DNA of 64,000 bases from Mytilus trossulus. Taxonomy: Eukaryota; Mollusca; Bivalvia; Mytilida; Mytilidae. Location: the NCBI RefSeq assembly GCF_036588685.1, contig NC_086380.1:34176692-34240691 (forward strand). Reading direction: 5' to 3'. The position numbers and the translations under genes were made by a program. The notes below the pieces were generated by a model that saw nothing but the letters and a program-made list of their open reading frames with translations, had not been told where the DNA came from and searched no databases. Below, piece after piece: positions 12,103 to 24,499 of this stretch (positions are counted from its first letter, which is position 1; each line of letters starts with the position of its first letter).

Positions 12103-12654
12103 CGATTCTAATAGGACAAATACGGCAATTTTTTTGGATCGAAGCGCTCTAGGTGGAGGCCATTTTTTGCCGTTCCCATAAATTAACGCACTTTTAGATT
12201 GGCGTAAAAGAACAGAGCAAACAGAATAAGTGACATGCTCAAACTATTCACAAAACTTATTTATATACACTTGGATGAATTTTAATGATAACTTATATAT
12301 TTGTTCTATGCATATAAAAAAAAATGGGTTTATACCACATTTTAGCATCGTTTGTTAACGTTTCCTTGTTGTGATGATTTTCGGTATCAAAAGCGTGTAT
12401 TTTCCCGTAAAATGCTTAAATTATAACGTCATCATTCTATGACGTCGGGTACTTCATTCATAAAAAAACATATGACGTGGGAGTACAATCGGAACAGCCA
12501 ATGCAATATATTCATATTTTACCACGGGTGTGTACTCAAAGCGTTTGAAGGACGTCATGTTAGAATAAAGATGTAATCTTAATCATGTTAGATAATTTAA
12601 TTTTCATTAAATTTAAGAGAAAACATACTGCATTGGAAACTCATCTGTGTCTGC

Positions 12655-13625
12655 ATCAGGGGACTTTAGGTATGCACACTGTCTGTCTGTCTGCCCATCC
12701 ATCAGTCGGGTAAATACATTTTCCTCTATTTTTTCTTGGGTTTTTGAAGATATTGATTTGATATTTGGTATATAGTTTTATGATGGCAAGTTATAGATCA
12801 AGGTCAAATTTTATTCCGGTTTGATGATTTGGTCTACAGTTATGGACCATACATGTATCTAATGTTCTAACCAAAATCTAGATGTATGTTTAACCACATT
12901 TTTGTACAAAGGGAGATAACTCATCTTTTTTAAAGATTTTTATGACATTCTTTGGTAAATTGTTTGAAGAATTTTTTGCAGGTTTGTTTGTTATTTTGTA
13001 TAAACTAATTTTCTGAATGATATATAACAACACATAAAAAAAAAATTATGAAGTGAAATCCTTAAATTGGTAATAATCTATTTTTACTATATTTCATTAC
13101 TGTGTTTAGATAAAAGTTGTTGACATTTTACAGATTAGTTACAATAAAATTGAGAATGGAAATGGGGAATGTATCAAAGAGACAACAACCCGTATTAGAT
13201 TGTGACGAATGAAAGAAAAAATATTTGGAACTATTAATCATATTTGATTATAATTTGAAACAGATTTATGTTACATCGTATCTAATTTTAGAGAAATATT
13301 AATCATATCTAACATGTCTAATGTTCAAGTGTTTTCCATACTTTTTTTTCGCCAGCTTGAAGATATTGATCTATAATTGGTATATAGTTTTATCATGACA
13401 AGTTACAGATCAATTTTTAATTTTTGTTTCGGTTTGAAAATTTTGTGCAGAGTTATGGTCCTTGGACTTAAAAATTCACTCATATAATCAAGTTTTCTAC
13501 ACTGTTTTTAGTCCTGCTTGCAGATGTTGACTTGATATTTTCTTTTTGTTTACACCTTCACAAGTTATAGAACAAATTAGTATTTTGTTCCAGTATAATT
13601 ATTTTTCACCAGGAAGGGGACTATG
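12655..13625. repeat. Diverged repeats with 'gaagatattgatttgatattt'
   Basis: Units containing 'ttgatttgatatttggtata' and 'caagttatagatcaa' recur near 12750, 13360 and 13520. The last 370 bases of the window (63630-64000) carry the same family, including 'ctgtctgtctgcc' and 'agggga-ctttg'. A short mussel-type repeat, 'aaattgagaatggaaatggg', is embedded at 13148. Confidence 0.65.
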
Positions 13626-15068
13626 TATTGCATTGCCATGGAGTACTCTCAGAATGCTTGTTAAAATAAGATTTGTGATCAACTATCAACAAGACAATAA
13701 AAATTAACTAATGAATTTTTTTTCTGTTTTCAAATGTAAATTAAAGTACTGTAGATATAAAGTGCTTATGTGTCAATAAAGACAGCAAATTAAAGTTACA
13801 AGCCTTAGCCTATAGCTACAACACAAAAAAATATACATCAACTTACAATGCTAACAGATTATGTTACAAAGACAAGTTTCTACATAATGTGTCAGTTTTT
13901 TGTTAATTTTTCAGTTTTTTTACTGCATTCTTTTATTGTCACAAACCTATGCTATTCAATCACAATCCAAATTCAGAGCTGATTTGTTGTGTCTATACTT
14001 GCTCAACTGTTTATAGTTGACATCTGCAGGAAAATCCAGTTTGCTGTCAATATGACAGCCTCTTGTTTGTAATTCTGGAGGGTTGGCATGCAGTTCCTGA
14101 TGAATGTACTGCTGTTGAGATATTAAATTCAAATGAACAATACTCTCACTACACATACCCAACACACAGTTTAACATCATCAAGAAAAGAATGTTGAAAG
14201 AGAAAGAAAAACAATAATGAATCCAACAAATTGTGTATGCATGCACAGAATCTGATTTGGAATTTGGATTGATTATACACAATGCTTGAGGTTGATAGAG
14301 AAAGGAACTTGCCATTAGTATTTAGAAAGCAGTAGACATTTATAGAAATTGAAAAAAAAATACCAGTTATACAAGTATCCAACAAAGTCCAACAAAACTA
14401 AAAGATTGTTGACAAAACCTGAAATAAAATGAATCTACATTTAAGATGTAATGAGACAACACCATCTCCACAAGTTTACAAAAAAACATACAGTTCTTTC
14501 AAAAGATATTTCTCTTATATATTCAAACAACTGTCAACAAATTATTTTTGACTTTTTGTCCTACCAAATTTGTGACTTTCTGTCCGTTTACCTTTAAAAA
14601 AAACACCATGCTACCATCAAAAGATCTACGCAAGTAATTGTTCAAACAATGTTGCATGCTTTCAATATGTACATTAAAAGAGAGCTACCAATAATATTAT
14701 CAACAACGGCCTGTACTTTTGAAACAACATTTGTCAAGACACGCGATATTTTAAAAGTTTATAGAATATCTGATGTTTCAGTCTGGATAGTAACCCTTGA
14801 CTAAATCGAAGATGAATGTCATTTTAAATGAGCAAGTTAGATTGGCTGGATCAAAGTACCGAGGATGATTTGATTATACAAATTTTAACATTTAAAAAAA
14901 TCAAATATACGTCTTATCTGTACCTTCAAATACAATTTGCATTGCACAAAATCTCAATGTTATGTACCGAGTATATTTTATTTCAACACCGAAATATAAC
15001 AGCAGCCAATATATTAGAAAGTAAAAAAAAACCACGAATAATGTAATAACAATTCAGCTTGCCCCTAA

Positions 15069-16142
15069 CAAAAACAAGAGTGCACACACTGAAAAGTCTC
15101 GCCTTCTGATAGTATGTTGATAGTCCTAAGTATAAAGCTTTATTACAACATAAACTTAACATTAACTAAGATAGCTAAACAGAGACCAATAAACCATGAA
15201 AATGAGGTCAAGGTCAGATGAACCATGCCAGGCAGACATGTACAGCTAACAATGCTTCCATACAAGTTAACAAATATAGTTGACCTATTACTTATAGTTT
15301 AAGAAAAATAGACCAAAACACAAAAACTTAACAGTGCAATGAACCGTGAAATTGAGGTCATGGTCAAATAAAATCTGCGTGACTGACATTTAGATCATAA
15401 AATATTTCCATACACCAAAAATAGTTGACCTTTGGCATTTAATATTGGATAAAAAGACCAAAACTTAAAAACTTAACTTTGACCACTGAACCATGAAAAT
15501 GAGGTCAAGGTCAGACGACATCTGCTCGCTAGACATGTACACCTTACAATCATTTCCATACAACAAATATAGTAGACCTATTGCATAAAATATGAGAAAA
15601 ACAGACCAAAACACAAAAACTTAACTATAACCACTGAACCATGAAAATGAGGTCAAGGTCAGATGACACCTACCAGTTGGACATGTACACCTCACAGTCC
15701 TTCCATACACCAAATATACTAGCCCTATTGCTTATAGTATCTGAGATATGGACTTGACCACCAAAACTTAACCTTGTTCACTGATCCATGAAATGAGGTC
15801 GAGGTCAAGTGAAAACTGTCTGACGGGCACGAGGACCTTGCAAGGTACGCACATACCAAATATAATTATCCGATTACTTATAATAAGAGAGAATTCAACA
15901 TTACAAAAATCTGAACTTTTTTTAAGTGGCCACTGAACCATGAAAATGAGGTCAAGGACATTGGACATGTGACTGACAGAAAGTTCATAACATGAGGCAT
16001 CTATATACAAAGTATGAAGCATCCAGGTCTTTCACCTTCTAAAATATAAACCTTTTAACAAGTTAGATTACGCCGCCGCCGCCGGGTCACTATCCCTATG
16101 TTGAGCTTGTCTGCAACTTTTGTTGCAGAAAGCTCGACAAAA
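15069..16142. repeat. Tandem array, period about 150 bp, about 6 copies, with terminal hairpin
   Basis: 'accatgaaaatgaggtcaag' or close variants start at about 15192, 15343, 15489, 15638, 15786 and 15948. The intervening unit carries 'gacatgtacacc', 'ccatacacc' and 'agaccaaaacacaaaaactt'. The array ends in a (gcc)n tract and a hairpin, 'gagcttgtctgcaac' with 'gttgcagaaagctc' (about 16102-16136). An array plus a terminal hairpin resembles bivalve 'pearl'/Helentron-type elements; this is an inference. Degenerate copies lie near 44401-44600 and 46195-46290. Confidence 0.8.
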
Positions 16143-16437
16143 ATGAGTACTATAGTTCTATGAAAATGAAAATATTTTCAAAACTCAATTGCACATAATC
16201 TCGTCGTTGTGCAGGTATATAAACTACATGGCAAATGACATCAGCCAATATTCGGAAGTTTAAAAAAAACCTGAATAATACATTAACAGAATCATTACTT
16301 TATCAACTGCACACAGTCTTTTAAAAGTTATTTTTTCTAGTGAATCTTTATTCCTTCTTTGTATTTTAATGCTTCTTTTGTTGTTTCATTATTCAAATAA
16401 AAAACATGAGGAATTATGTTTGAGTAATAATAAAAAT

Positions 16438-18710
16438 TAGAGGCTCTAAAGGACACAGATGGATTCATGACAAAATTGTGTTTTGGTGATGGTGATGTGT
16501 TTGTACATCTTACTTTACTGAACATTATTGCTGCTTGCTGCTTACAATTATCTCTATCTATAATGAACTTGGCCCAGTAGTTTCAGTGAAAAATACTTAA
16601 TTAATATTTACAAATTTTATGAAAATTGAAAAGACTATAAAGGACAATAACTCCTTAGGGGTCAATTGACCATTTTGATCATGTTGACTTATTTGTAGAT
16701 CTTATTTTGCTGTACATTATTGCTGTTTACAGTTTATCTCTATCTAAAATAATATTCAAGATAATAACAGAAAACAGCAAAATTTCCTTAAAATTACCAA
16801 TTCAGGTGCAGCAACCCAACAACGGGTTCTCTGATTCATCTGAAAATTTCAGGGCAAATAGATCTTGACCTGATAAACAATTTTATTTCATGTTAGATTT
16901 GCTCTAAATACTTTGGTTTTTGAGTTATAAGCCAAAAACTGCATTTTACCCCTATGTTCTATTTTTAGCCATGGCAGCTATCTTGGTTGGTTTGGCAGGT
17001 CACGCCACACATTTTTAAACTAGATACCCCAAAGATGATAGTGGCCAAGTTTGGATTAATTTAGCCCAGCAGTTTCAGAGGAGAAGATTTTTGTAAAAGA
17101 TATATAAAATTTACTAAAAATGGTTAAAAATTGACTTTAAAGGGCAATAACTCCTAAAGAGATCAACTGACCATTTTGGTCATGTTGACTTATTTGTAAA
17201 TCTTACTTTACTGAACATTAATGCTGTTTATAGTTTATCTCTATCTATAATAATATTCAAGATAATAACCAAAAACAGCAAAATTTCCCCAAAATTACCA
17301 ATTCAGGGGCAGCAACCCAACAACAGGTTGTCCGATTCATCTGAAAATTTAAGGGCAGATAGATCTTGTCCTGATAAACAATTTTACCCCTTGATAGATT
17401 TGCTCTAAATGCTTTGGTTTTTATACGCCCGTCAAAATTTTGACGGGACGTATAATGGTATACAAATGTCCGGTGTCCGTCCGTCCGTCTGTCTGTCTGT
17501 CCGGCGTAAACATGTCGCACCGTAACTTGAGAACGACTTATCCAAATTTCATGAAACTTAATATAGTTGTTTCTTATGATGGTCAAATGATCTGTATACT
17601 TTTTGGTGAAAATAAGATTAAAACTTTTTGAGTTACGGCACTTTGTAACTAAAACAGGGGTGTGTTTTTTTTCACATGTCGCACCGTATCTCAAAAACGA
17701 TTCTTGATTATGGCTTAAAAATTTAAACACTTCTTAGTTATATTAATCTTAATATCTGTATACTTTTTGGTGATGATTCAAAATTTTATTTTTGAGTTAT
17801 TGAGTATTTTGTAAAAAAGGGGGAGGGTTTTTTTACATGTCGCACCATATCTCAAAAACGATTTATGATTATTGCTAAAAACTTTACACATGTCTTTGTT
17901 ATATTAATCTAAAGATCTGTATACTTTTTGGTGATGATTCAAAATTTCATTTTTGAGTTATTGAGTATTTTGTAAAAAAGGGGGAGGGTTTTTTTACATG
18001 TTGTGCCGTAACTCAAAAACAATTTATGATTATTGCTTAAAACTTTACACACTCCTTTGTTATATTAATCTAAAGATCTGTATACTTTTTGGTGATGATT
18101 AAAAACTTTATTTTGGAGTTATTGAGTATTTTGTTAAACAGGGGAGGTTTTTTTTACATGTCGCGCCGTATCTCAAAAATAATTTATGATTATTGCTTAA
18201 AACTTTACACACTTTTTTGTTATATTAATCTAAAGATCTGTATACTTTTTGGTTTTGATTCAAAATTTTATTTTAGTGATATTTAGTTTTTTGTAAAAAA
18301 AAAACAGGGTTGGGGGTTTCTCATGTCCCGCCGTGTCTCAAAAACAATATATGGTTATTGCTTAAAACTTTCTCAGAAACTATTTATGATTATTGCATAA
18401 AACTTCCAAACAAGACGTCGGGCGTATCATGCGCTCATGGTGCAGCTGTTTATTGAGTTATAAGCCAAAAACTGCATTTTACCCCTATGTTCTATTTTTA
18501 GCCATGGCGGCCATCTTGGTTGGTTTGGCGGGTCACGCCACACATTTTTTAAACTAGATACCCCAATGATGATTGTGGCCAAGTTTGGTTTAATTTGGCC
18601 CAGTAGTTTCAGAGGAGAAGATTTTTGTAAAAGTTAACGACGACGACGGACGACGGACGCCAAGTGATGAGAAAAGCTCACTTGGCCCTTTGGGCCAGAT
18701 GAGCTAAAAA
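16438..18710 (+). mobile_element. Interspersed repeat family A, copy 1 (interrupted by element B)
   Basis: It begins 'agaggctctaaagga' and ends 'cactTGGCCCTTTGGGCCA' plus 'gatgagctaaaaa'. Two similar internal halves each contain 'gcagcaacccaacaa', 'gcgg(c)ccatcttggttgg' and 'cagtttcagaggagaagatt'. Element B (about 17423-18450) is inserted in the second half, between 'ctttggtttt' and 'tgagttataagcc', which are contiguous in other copies. Uninterrupted copies are at 21721-23009 and, inverted, at 23231-24495. Confidence 0.85.
17423..18450 (+). mobile_element. Element B: palindromic head plus 162-bp tandem array, nested in family A
   Basis: The left end holds a perfect 20-bp palindrome, 'cccgtcaaaattttgacggg' (17428-17447), then a (gtcc/gtct)n tract. 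Next come about 5-6 units starting 'catgtcgcaccgta(t)ctca' at about 17509, 17671, 17835, 17996, 18157 and 18321, a period near 162 bp. The right end is 'gacgtcgggcgtatcatgcg'. The surrounding family A sequence is continuous across it, so B inserted later. Confidence 0.85.
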
Positions 18711-19189
18711 ATTAAACCTGCATCTCAGTCATAACATTATATGTAATTAAAGCTGTCCTTTCTATCCCTGCAATAACTGCATGTTGTCTTTGCATTGCAC
18801 AAAATCTCGTTATGTATCGAGTATAAAATCTACCCTGAAAATGTCAGCAGCAAATATTAGAGAGTAAAAAGACATAAAATAGAGCATGCAGTCTTTGTAA
18901 AGGTTTATTTTCTTATCCTATTGAATCTTTTTACCTTCTATGTCCCGATTTTTGTTTTTGTTTCTTATGTTATGTCATTTATTGAGTTGTAATAAATTGA
19001 TGAAAGTTAAGGGACTCGGTTGACAGATTAAATTTTGTTTATTAATGTTTTTCATATCTTTTTTCGATTTTTCAGACTACTTGTATTACATGTTTAACGT
19101 TGGCATCAATATTTCCTGTTTTTTTCTAGCAATATGCAGTTTACTATCCATACTCAATATACTGAAAAATCCGTCGGTCAAAGATTCAT

Positions 19190-20112
19190 TGACCTTGCTC
19201 TCATTTTTAACCGGGTTTTTTTTTCTAAAAGAAGTCATTTGTATGCATTTCCCATAGGGTCCTATGTTAAACTAAGTCCCCCGCTGGCGGCCATCTTGGA
19301 TAATGGATCAGCTACAAAGTAACAACACTTGGTCAGCACCTAATAAGGAACATTGATGCCATGTTTGGTTTCATTCCATTCAGTGGTTCTCTAAATGAAG
19401 TCATTTGTATGCATTTCCCATAGGGTCCTATGTTAAACTAAGTCCCCCGCTGTCTGTCGTCTTGGATGATGGATCAGCTACAAAGTAACAACACTTGGTC
19501 AGCACCTCATAAGGAACAATCATGCCATGTTTGGTTTCATTCCATTCAGTAGTTCTCTAAAAGAAGTCATTTGTATGCATTTCCCTTAGGGTCCTATGTT
19601 AAACTAAGTCCACCGCTGGCGGCCATCTTGGATAATGGATCGGCTACAAAGTAACAAACACTTGGTCAGCACCTCATAAGGAACATTCATGCCATGTTTG
19701 GTTTCATTCCATTCGGTGGTTCTCTAAAAGAAGTCATTTGTATGTCCCATAGGGTCCTATGTTAAACTAATTCCCCTTGCTGGCGGCCATCTTGGATGAT
19801 GGATCGGCTACAAAGTAACAACACTTGGTCAGCACCTCATAAGGAACATTCATGCTATGTTTGGTTTCATTCCATTCAGTGGTTCTCTAAAAGAAGTCAT
19901 TGTATGCATTTCCCATAGGGTCCTATGTTAAACTAAGTCCCCCGCTGGCGGCCATCTAGGATGATGGATCAGCTACAAAGTTACAACACTTGGTCAGCAC
20001 CTCATAAGGAACATTCATGCCATGTTTGGTTTCATCCCATTCAGTGGTTGTCTAGAAGAAGTTCAAAATGTAAAAAGTTAACGACGACGACGGACTCCAA
20101 GTGGTGAGAAAA
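19190..20112 (+). repeat. Tandem array, period about 167 bp, about 5 copies
   Basis: 'gaagtcatttgtatgcattt' recurs at about 19228, 19397, 19564, 19730 and 19890. Each unit includes 'gtcctatgttaaactaagtc', 'gcggccatcttggat' and 'ggatcagctacaaagtaac'. The array runs into 'aacgacgacgacggactcca', 'agtggtgagaaaa', which resembles the right end of family A. The two families therefore share a terminal module. Confidence 0.88.
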
Positions 20113-20113
20113 G

Positions 20114-20295
20114 AGTCAGGATGACAATTTATGTAAAAAAAGTCAGGATAAACAAAATAAAAAAAAGCAGGACCGGATAGAGTGAAAAATAAAAAGGCAG
20201 GTCGGAGATTACAACTAAAAAAAATGCAGGACAAAATTTTTCATCCTAGCCCCCCCCCCCCCCCCCCCCCCTTAAAAATCAAATGGTAGCTCCCT
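20114..20295 (-). mobile_element. Truncated copy of the GGGAGCTACC MITE
   Basis: Its AG-rich body ('aaaaaggcaggtcggagatt') and right end ('tttttcatcctagcccccc' ... 'caaatggtagctccct') match the complete element at 45283-45566. The left end is absent. The C run is expanded to about 20 bases (20251-20270). Confidence 0.85.
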
Positions 20296-20499
20296 TACTC
20301 ATGAACCATTTAATCTAAGCTTTTCAAATTTTAATATGTTGATACTGATGACAAAATGTGTTGATACTGATGACAAAATGAAGGTCAAATTTGATATTAA
20401 TTTGACGGTTTTCACTTTCACCATTCATCACTAATGGTTTTTATGATATTGCCAGGACACAAATAAATGTTAATAAATCCGGTTTGCGTTGTTGTGACA

Positions 20500-20727
20500 G
20501 CCTCTTGTCATAGTTTATGGACTGCTGGAAGATACTTGCAAGGTCCTCATGGCTCGACCTCATATTATGGATCAGTAATCAAATCTATTCTAAAGTCTAT
20601 TATATCTAATATCACGAGTGTCATTCGGTTTAACGAGAGAAATGAATGTGAAAGAATATCTACAACGGTGGTCAAGTATTGCGAGACAATCGTGAAAGCT
20701 CTGGTACCAGATCGACCTGTCAGGTGA
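20500..20727 (+). other. Unassigned exon-like open stretch
   Basis: A 'gttgttgtgacag' acceptor-like sequence is followed by about 75 open codons with balanced amino-acid composition ('RFNERNECERISTTVVKYCE'), ending in TGA (20725-20727). The bases are less AT-skewed than the flanks, and the stretch is not obviously a repeat seen elsewhere in the window. I do not recognise the product. No partner exon was found. It may be a captured gene fragment, an exon of an unseen gene, or chance. Confidence 0.25.
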
Positions 20728-20953
20728 ACATGTCAGTCTGCCAGGTTACATCAGACAACTAATAAATTTGGTGAATTAGTTCTGATTGGTTAAAATTATT
20801 AGTTTTATTTTCAATGTTGTCAATTCTTATGGTGACACGCCCACTCTGACATTAATTGTATATTCATACGCCAACTTGTGTGTACGTTGTTATTGTTAAT
20901 ATAAATGATATATTAAGTTCTTTGAGCCTTATTTTTGATAGAAATTTATTTAT

Positions 20954-21110
20954 AATGAATGCCAATTATTTATTTTGATTTTATTAAACCATAAAACTAA
21001 TTTTTGACTCTTCACATTTTACATAATCCGCTTCGCGGATTATTCAATGTGAAGAGTCAAAAATTAGTTTTATGGTTCAATAAATTCAAAATAAATAATA
21101 GCCATTCATT
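20954..21110. mobile_element. Near-perfect palindromic MITE with CpG-rich loop
   Basis: Arms of about 65 bp ('accataaaactaatttttga' against 'tcaaaaattagttttatggt', then 'ctcttcacatt'/'aatgtgaagag') meet at a central 'ataatccgcttcgcggattat', itself a 9-bp stem around TTC. Outer ends are 'atgaatgcc' and 'gccattcat'. The arms have few mismatches, so the element is fairly young. Confidence 0.88.
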
Positions 21111-21720
21111 AATTGTTTACATGTATCCTTGATAATGATAATATTTGACATTTTTGCCTTGTATGCCAGTTCGTTTTGCTCACATTGTTGTCAATATAAT
21201 GGATTTCTAGGTGACTATCATACAAGTGAGAGGTTTAGTTAGCTACATGTATAAAACCAAGTTTACTCCACAATTTTCTACATAAAGAAATGCCTGCACC
21301 AAGTCAGGAATATGACAACTTTGGCTTCCATTTATTTGATGTGTTTTAGATTTAGATTTTGCCATTTGTTTATATGACTTTCTCTTTTGAAATTTCCTTG
21401 GAGTTTGTTTGTTTTGTTTGTTTTACTTTTTAAGTGTTACTTGTAGCTATAAATTTTCAAATTACATCCCCTAAACAAGATACGTTAAATCAAGATAAAA
21501 GAAAAGAGACAATCTTATGTTTTCATTCTTGACAAAAAAATCCACACCTAAGTGAAAAAATCTAAATCGAAGGAACCTTGTTATTTTTAACCTCACAGTC
21601 CATCAATACAGAAAAGGCTTAGGGTACACCTTTCTGCAAATTCAAGATGACGCCCCAGTTTAAAATTGAGTTGAATTGTTTGAAAGATGTCAATAATTTT
21701 AACAGTATATCTGTGTATTA

Positions 21721-23009
21721 AACTAGAGGCTCTAAAGAGCCTGTGTCGCTCACCTTGATCTATGTTTTAAACATTGTACACAGATGGATTCATGACAAAA
21801 TTGTGTTTTGGTGATGGTGATGTGTTTGTAGATCTTACTTTACTAAACATTTTTGCTGCTTGCTATTATCTCTATCTATAACAGTAGTTTCTGTGGAAAA
21901 TGTTAGTGAAAATCTACAAATTTTGTGAAAATTATTAAAAATTTACTATGAAGGGCAATAACTCCTTAGGGGGTCAATTGAATATTTTGGTCATTTTGAC
22001 TTATTTTTAGTTCTTACTTTGCTGTACATTATTGCTGTTTACAGTTTATCACAATCTATAATAATATTCAAGATAATAACAAAAAAAACAGCAAAATTTC
22101 CTCAAAATTACCAATTTAGGGGCAGCAACCTAACAACCGATAATCCAATTCATCTGAAAATTCCAGGGCAGATAGATCTTGAACTGATCAACAATTTTAC
22201 TTCATGTCAGATTTACTCTTAATGCTTTGGTTTTTGAGTTATAAGCCAAAAACTGCACTTTACCCCTATGTTCTATTTTTAGACATGGTGGCCATCTTGG
22301 TTGGTTGGCCAGGTCATCGGACACAATTGTCAAACTAGATATCCCAATGATGATTGTGGCCAAGTTTCAATTATTTTGGCCCAGTAGTTTCAGAGGAGAA
22401 GATTTTTCTAAAAGATTACTAAGATTTACGAAAACTGGTTAAAAATTGACTATAATGGGCAATAACTCCTAAAGTGGTCAACTGACCATTTTGGTCATGT
22501 TGACTTATTTGTAGATCTTACTTTGCTGAACATTATTGCTGTTTACAGTTTATCTTTATCTAAATAATATTCAAGATAATAACCAAAAACAACAAAATTT
22601 CCTTAAAATTACCAATTCAGGGGCAGCAACCTAACAACGAAATGTCAGATTCATCTGAAAATTTCAGGGCAGATAGATCTTAATCTGATAAACAATTTTA
22701 TCCCACGTCAGATTGCTCTAAATGCTTTGGTTTTTGAGTTATAAGCCAAAAACTGCATTTTACCCCTATGTTCTACTTTTAGCCATGGCGGCCATCTTGG
22801 TTGGTTGGCAGGGTCACCGGACACAATTTTGGAACTAGATACCCCAATGATGATTGTGGCCAAGTTTGGTTAAATTTGGCCCAGTAGTTTCAGAGGAGAA
22901 GATTTTTGTAAAAGTTAACGCCGGACGCAGGACGACGACGGACGACGGACGCAGGACGCCAAGTGATGAGAAAAGCTCACTTGGCCCTTTGGGCCAGGTG
23001 AGCTAAAAA
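21721..23009 (+). mobile_element. Interspersed repeat family A, copy 2 (uninterrupted)
   Basis: It spans 'aactagaggctctaaagagc' to 'gggccaggtgagctaaaaa'. Two internal halves of about 600 bp repeat 'gcagcaacc(t)aacaac' and 'catggcggccatcttggttg'. The right end has a (gacgac)n tract and 'ttggccctttgggccag'. No reading frame of transposase size is present. Confidence 0.85.
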
Positions 23010-23230
23010 CACATATCATATGGACATTTCAGGAACAATAACTCCAGTTCAAGTTTTCTTGTCCTACTGCTGTAGTTTTGACACGGCCTCATTTATTAAA
23101 TGGAGCTACATATATGATTGACACATTTTACTCCAAAAACATTGACTGGAACACACATGTTAAATTGTCTCCACCTCAATTTATAGATGAACCTGAAAAA
23201 TTTGAATGATAAAAATTTGGACCACCTGTA

Positions 23231-24495
23231 TTTTTAGCTCACCTGGCCCAAAAAAGCTTTTCTCATCACTTGGCGTCCGTCGTCGTCAACTTTTACAAAA
23301 ATCTTCTCCTCTGAAACTGCCGGGCCAAATTAAACCGAAATTGGCCACAATCGTCATTGGGGTATCTTGTTTAAAAAATGTGTGGCGTGACCCAGCCAAC
23401 AAACCGAGATGGCCGCCATGGCTAAAAATAGATCATAGGGGTAAAATGCAGTTTTTGGCTTATAACTCAAAAACCAATGCATTTAGATCAAATCTGACAA
23501 GGGATAAAACTATTTATCAGGTGAGGATCTATTTGCCCTGACATTTTCTGATGGATCAGACAACCTGTTGTTAGGTTGCTGCCCCTGAATTTGTTATTTT
23601 AAGGAAATTTTGCTGTTTTTTGTTATTATCTTGAATATTATTATAGATAGAGATAAACTGTAAACAGCAATAATGTTCAGCAAAGTAAGATTTACAAATA
23701 AGTCAACATGACCAAAATGGTCAGTTGACCCCTTTAGGAGTTATTGCCTTTTATAGTCAATTTTTAGCCATTTTTCATAAATCTTAGTAATCTTTTACAA
23801 AAATCTTCTCCTCTGAAACTATTGGGTTAAATTAATCCAAACTTAGCCACAATCACCCCTATGGTATCTAGTTTAAAAAATGTGTGGCTTGACCCAGCCA
23901 ACCAACCAAGATGACTGACGGCTAAAAATAGAACATAGGGGTAAAATATAGTTTTTGGCTTGTAACTAAAAAACCAATGCATTTAGATCAAATCTGACAA
24001 GGGATAAAACTATTTATCAGGTGAGGATCTATTTGCCCTGACATTTTCAGATGGATCAGACAACCTGTTGTTAGGTTGCTGCCCCTGAATTGGTTATTTT
24101 AAGGAAATTTTGCTGTTTTTTATTATTATCTTTAATATTATTATAGATAGAGATAAACTGTAAACAGCAATAAGGTACAGCAAAGTAAGACCTTAAAATA
24201 GGTCAACATGACCAAAATGGTCAGTTGACCCCCTAAGGAGTTATTGTCCTTTATAGTCAATTAATAACAATTTTCATAAAATTTGTAAATTTTCACTTAC
24301 ATTTCCACTGAAACTACTGGGCCAAGTTCATTATAGATAGAAATAATTGTAAGCAGCAAGAATGTTCAGTAAAGAAAGATGTACAAACACATCACCATCA
24401 CCAAAACACAATTTTGTCATGAATCCATCTGTGTCCTTTGTTTAATATTCACATAGACCAAGGTGAGCGACACAGGCTCTATGGAGCCTCTAGTT
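23231..24495 (-). mobile_element. Interspersed repeat family A, copy 3 (inverted relative to copy 2)
   Basis: It begins 'tttttagctcacctggccc' and ends 'gcgacacaggctctatggag' plus 'cctctagtt', the reverse of copy 2. Only about 220 bp separate the two, so together they form a large inverted repeat (21721-24495). Confidence 0.85.
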
Positions 24496-24499
24496 ACCA

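Noticed and set aside
17257-17730. Minus-strand open frame of 157 codons
   Set aside because: It crosses the junction between family A and element B, two different repeats, so it cannot be a conserved protein.
15069-20112. Possible CRISPR-like arrays
   Set aside because: Units of 150-168 bp are contiguous without unique spacers, and the sequence is clearly eukaryotic.
23206-23541. Plus-strand open frame of 111 codons
   Set aside because: It lies entirely within the inverted family A copy; other copies of the family have stops in this frame.
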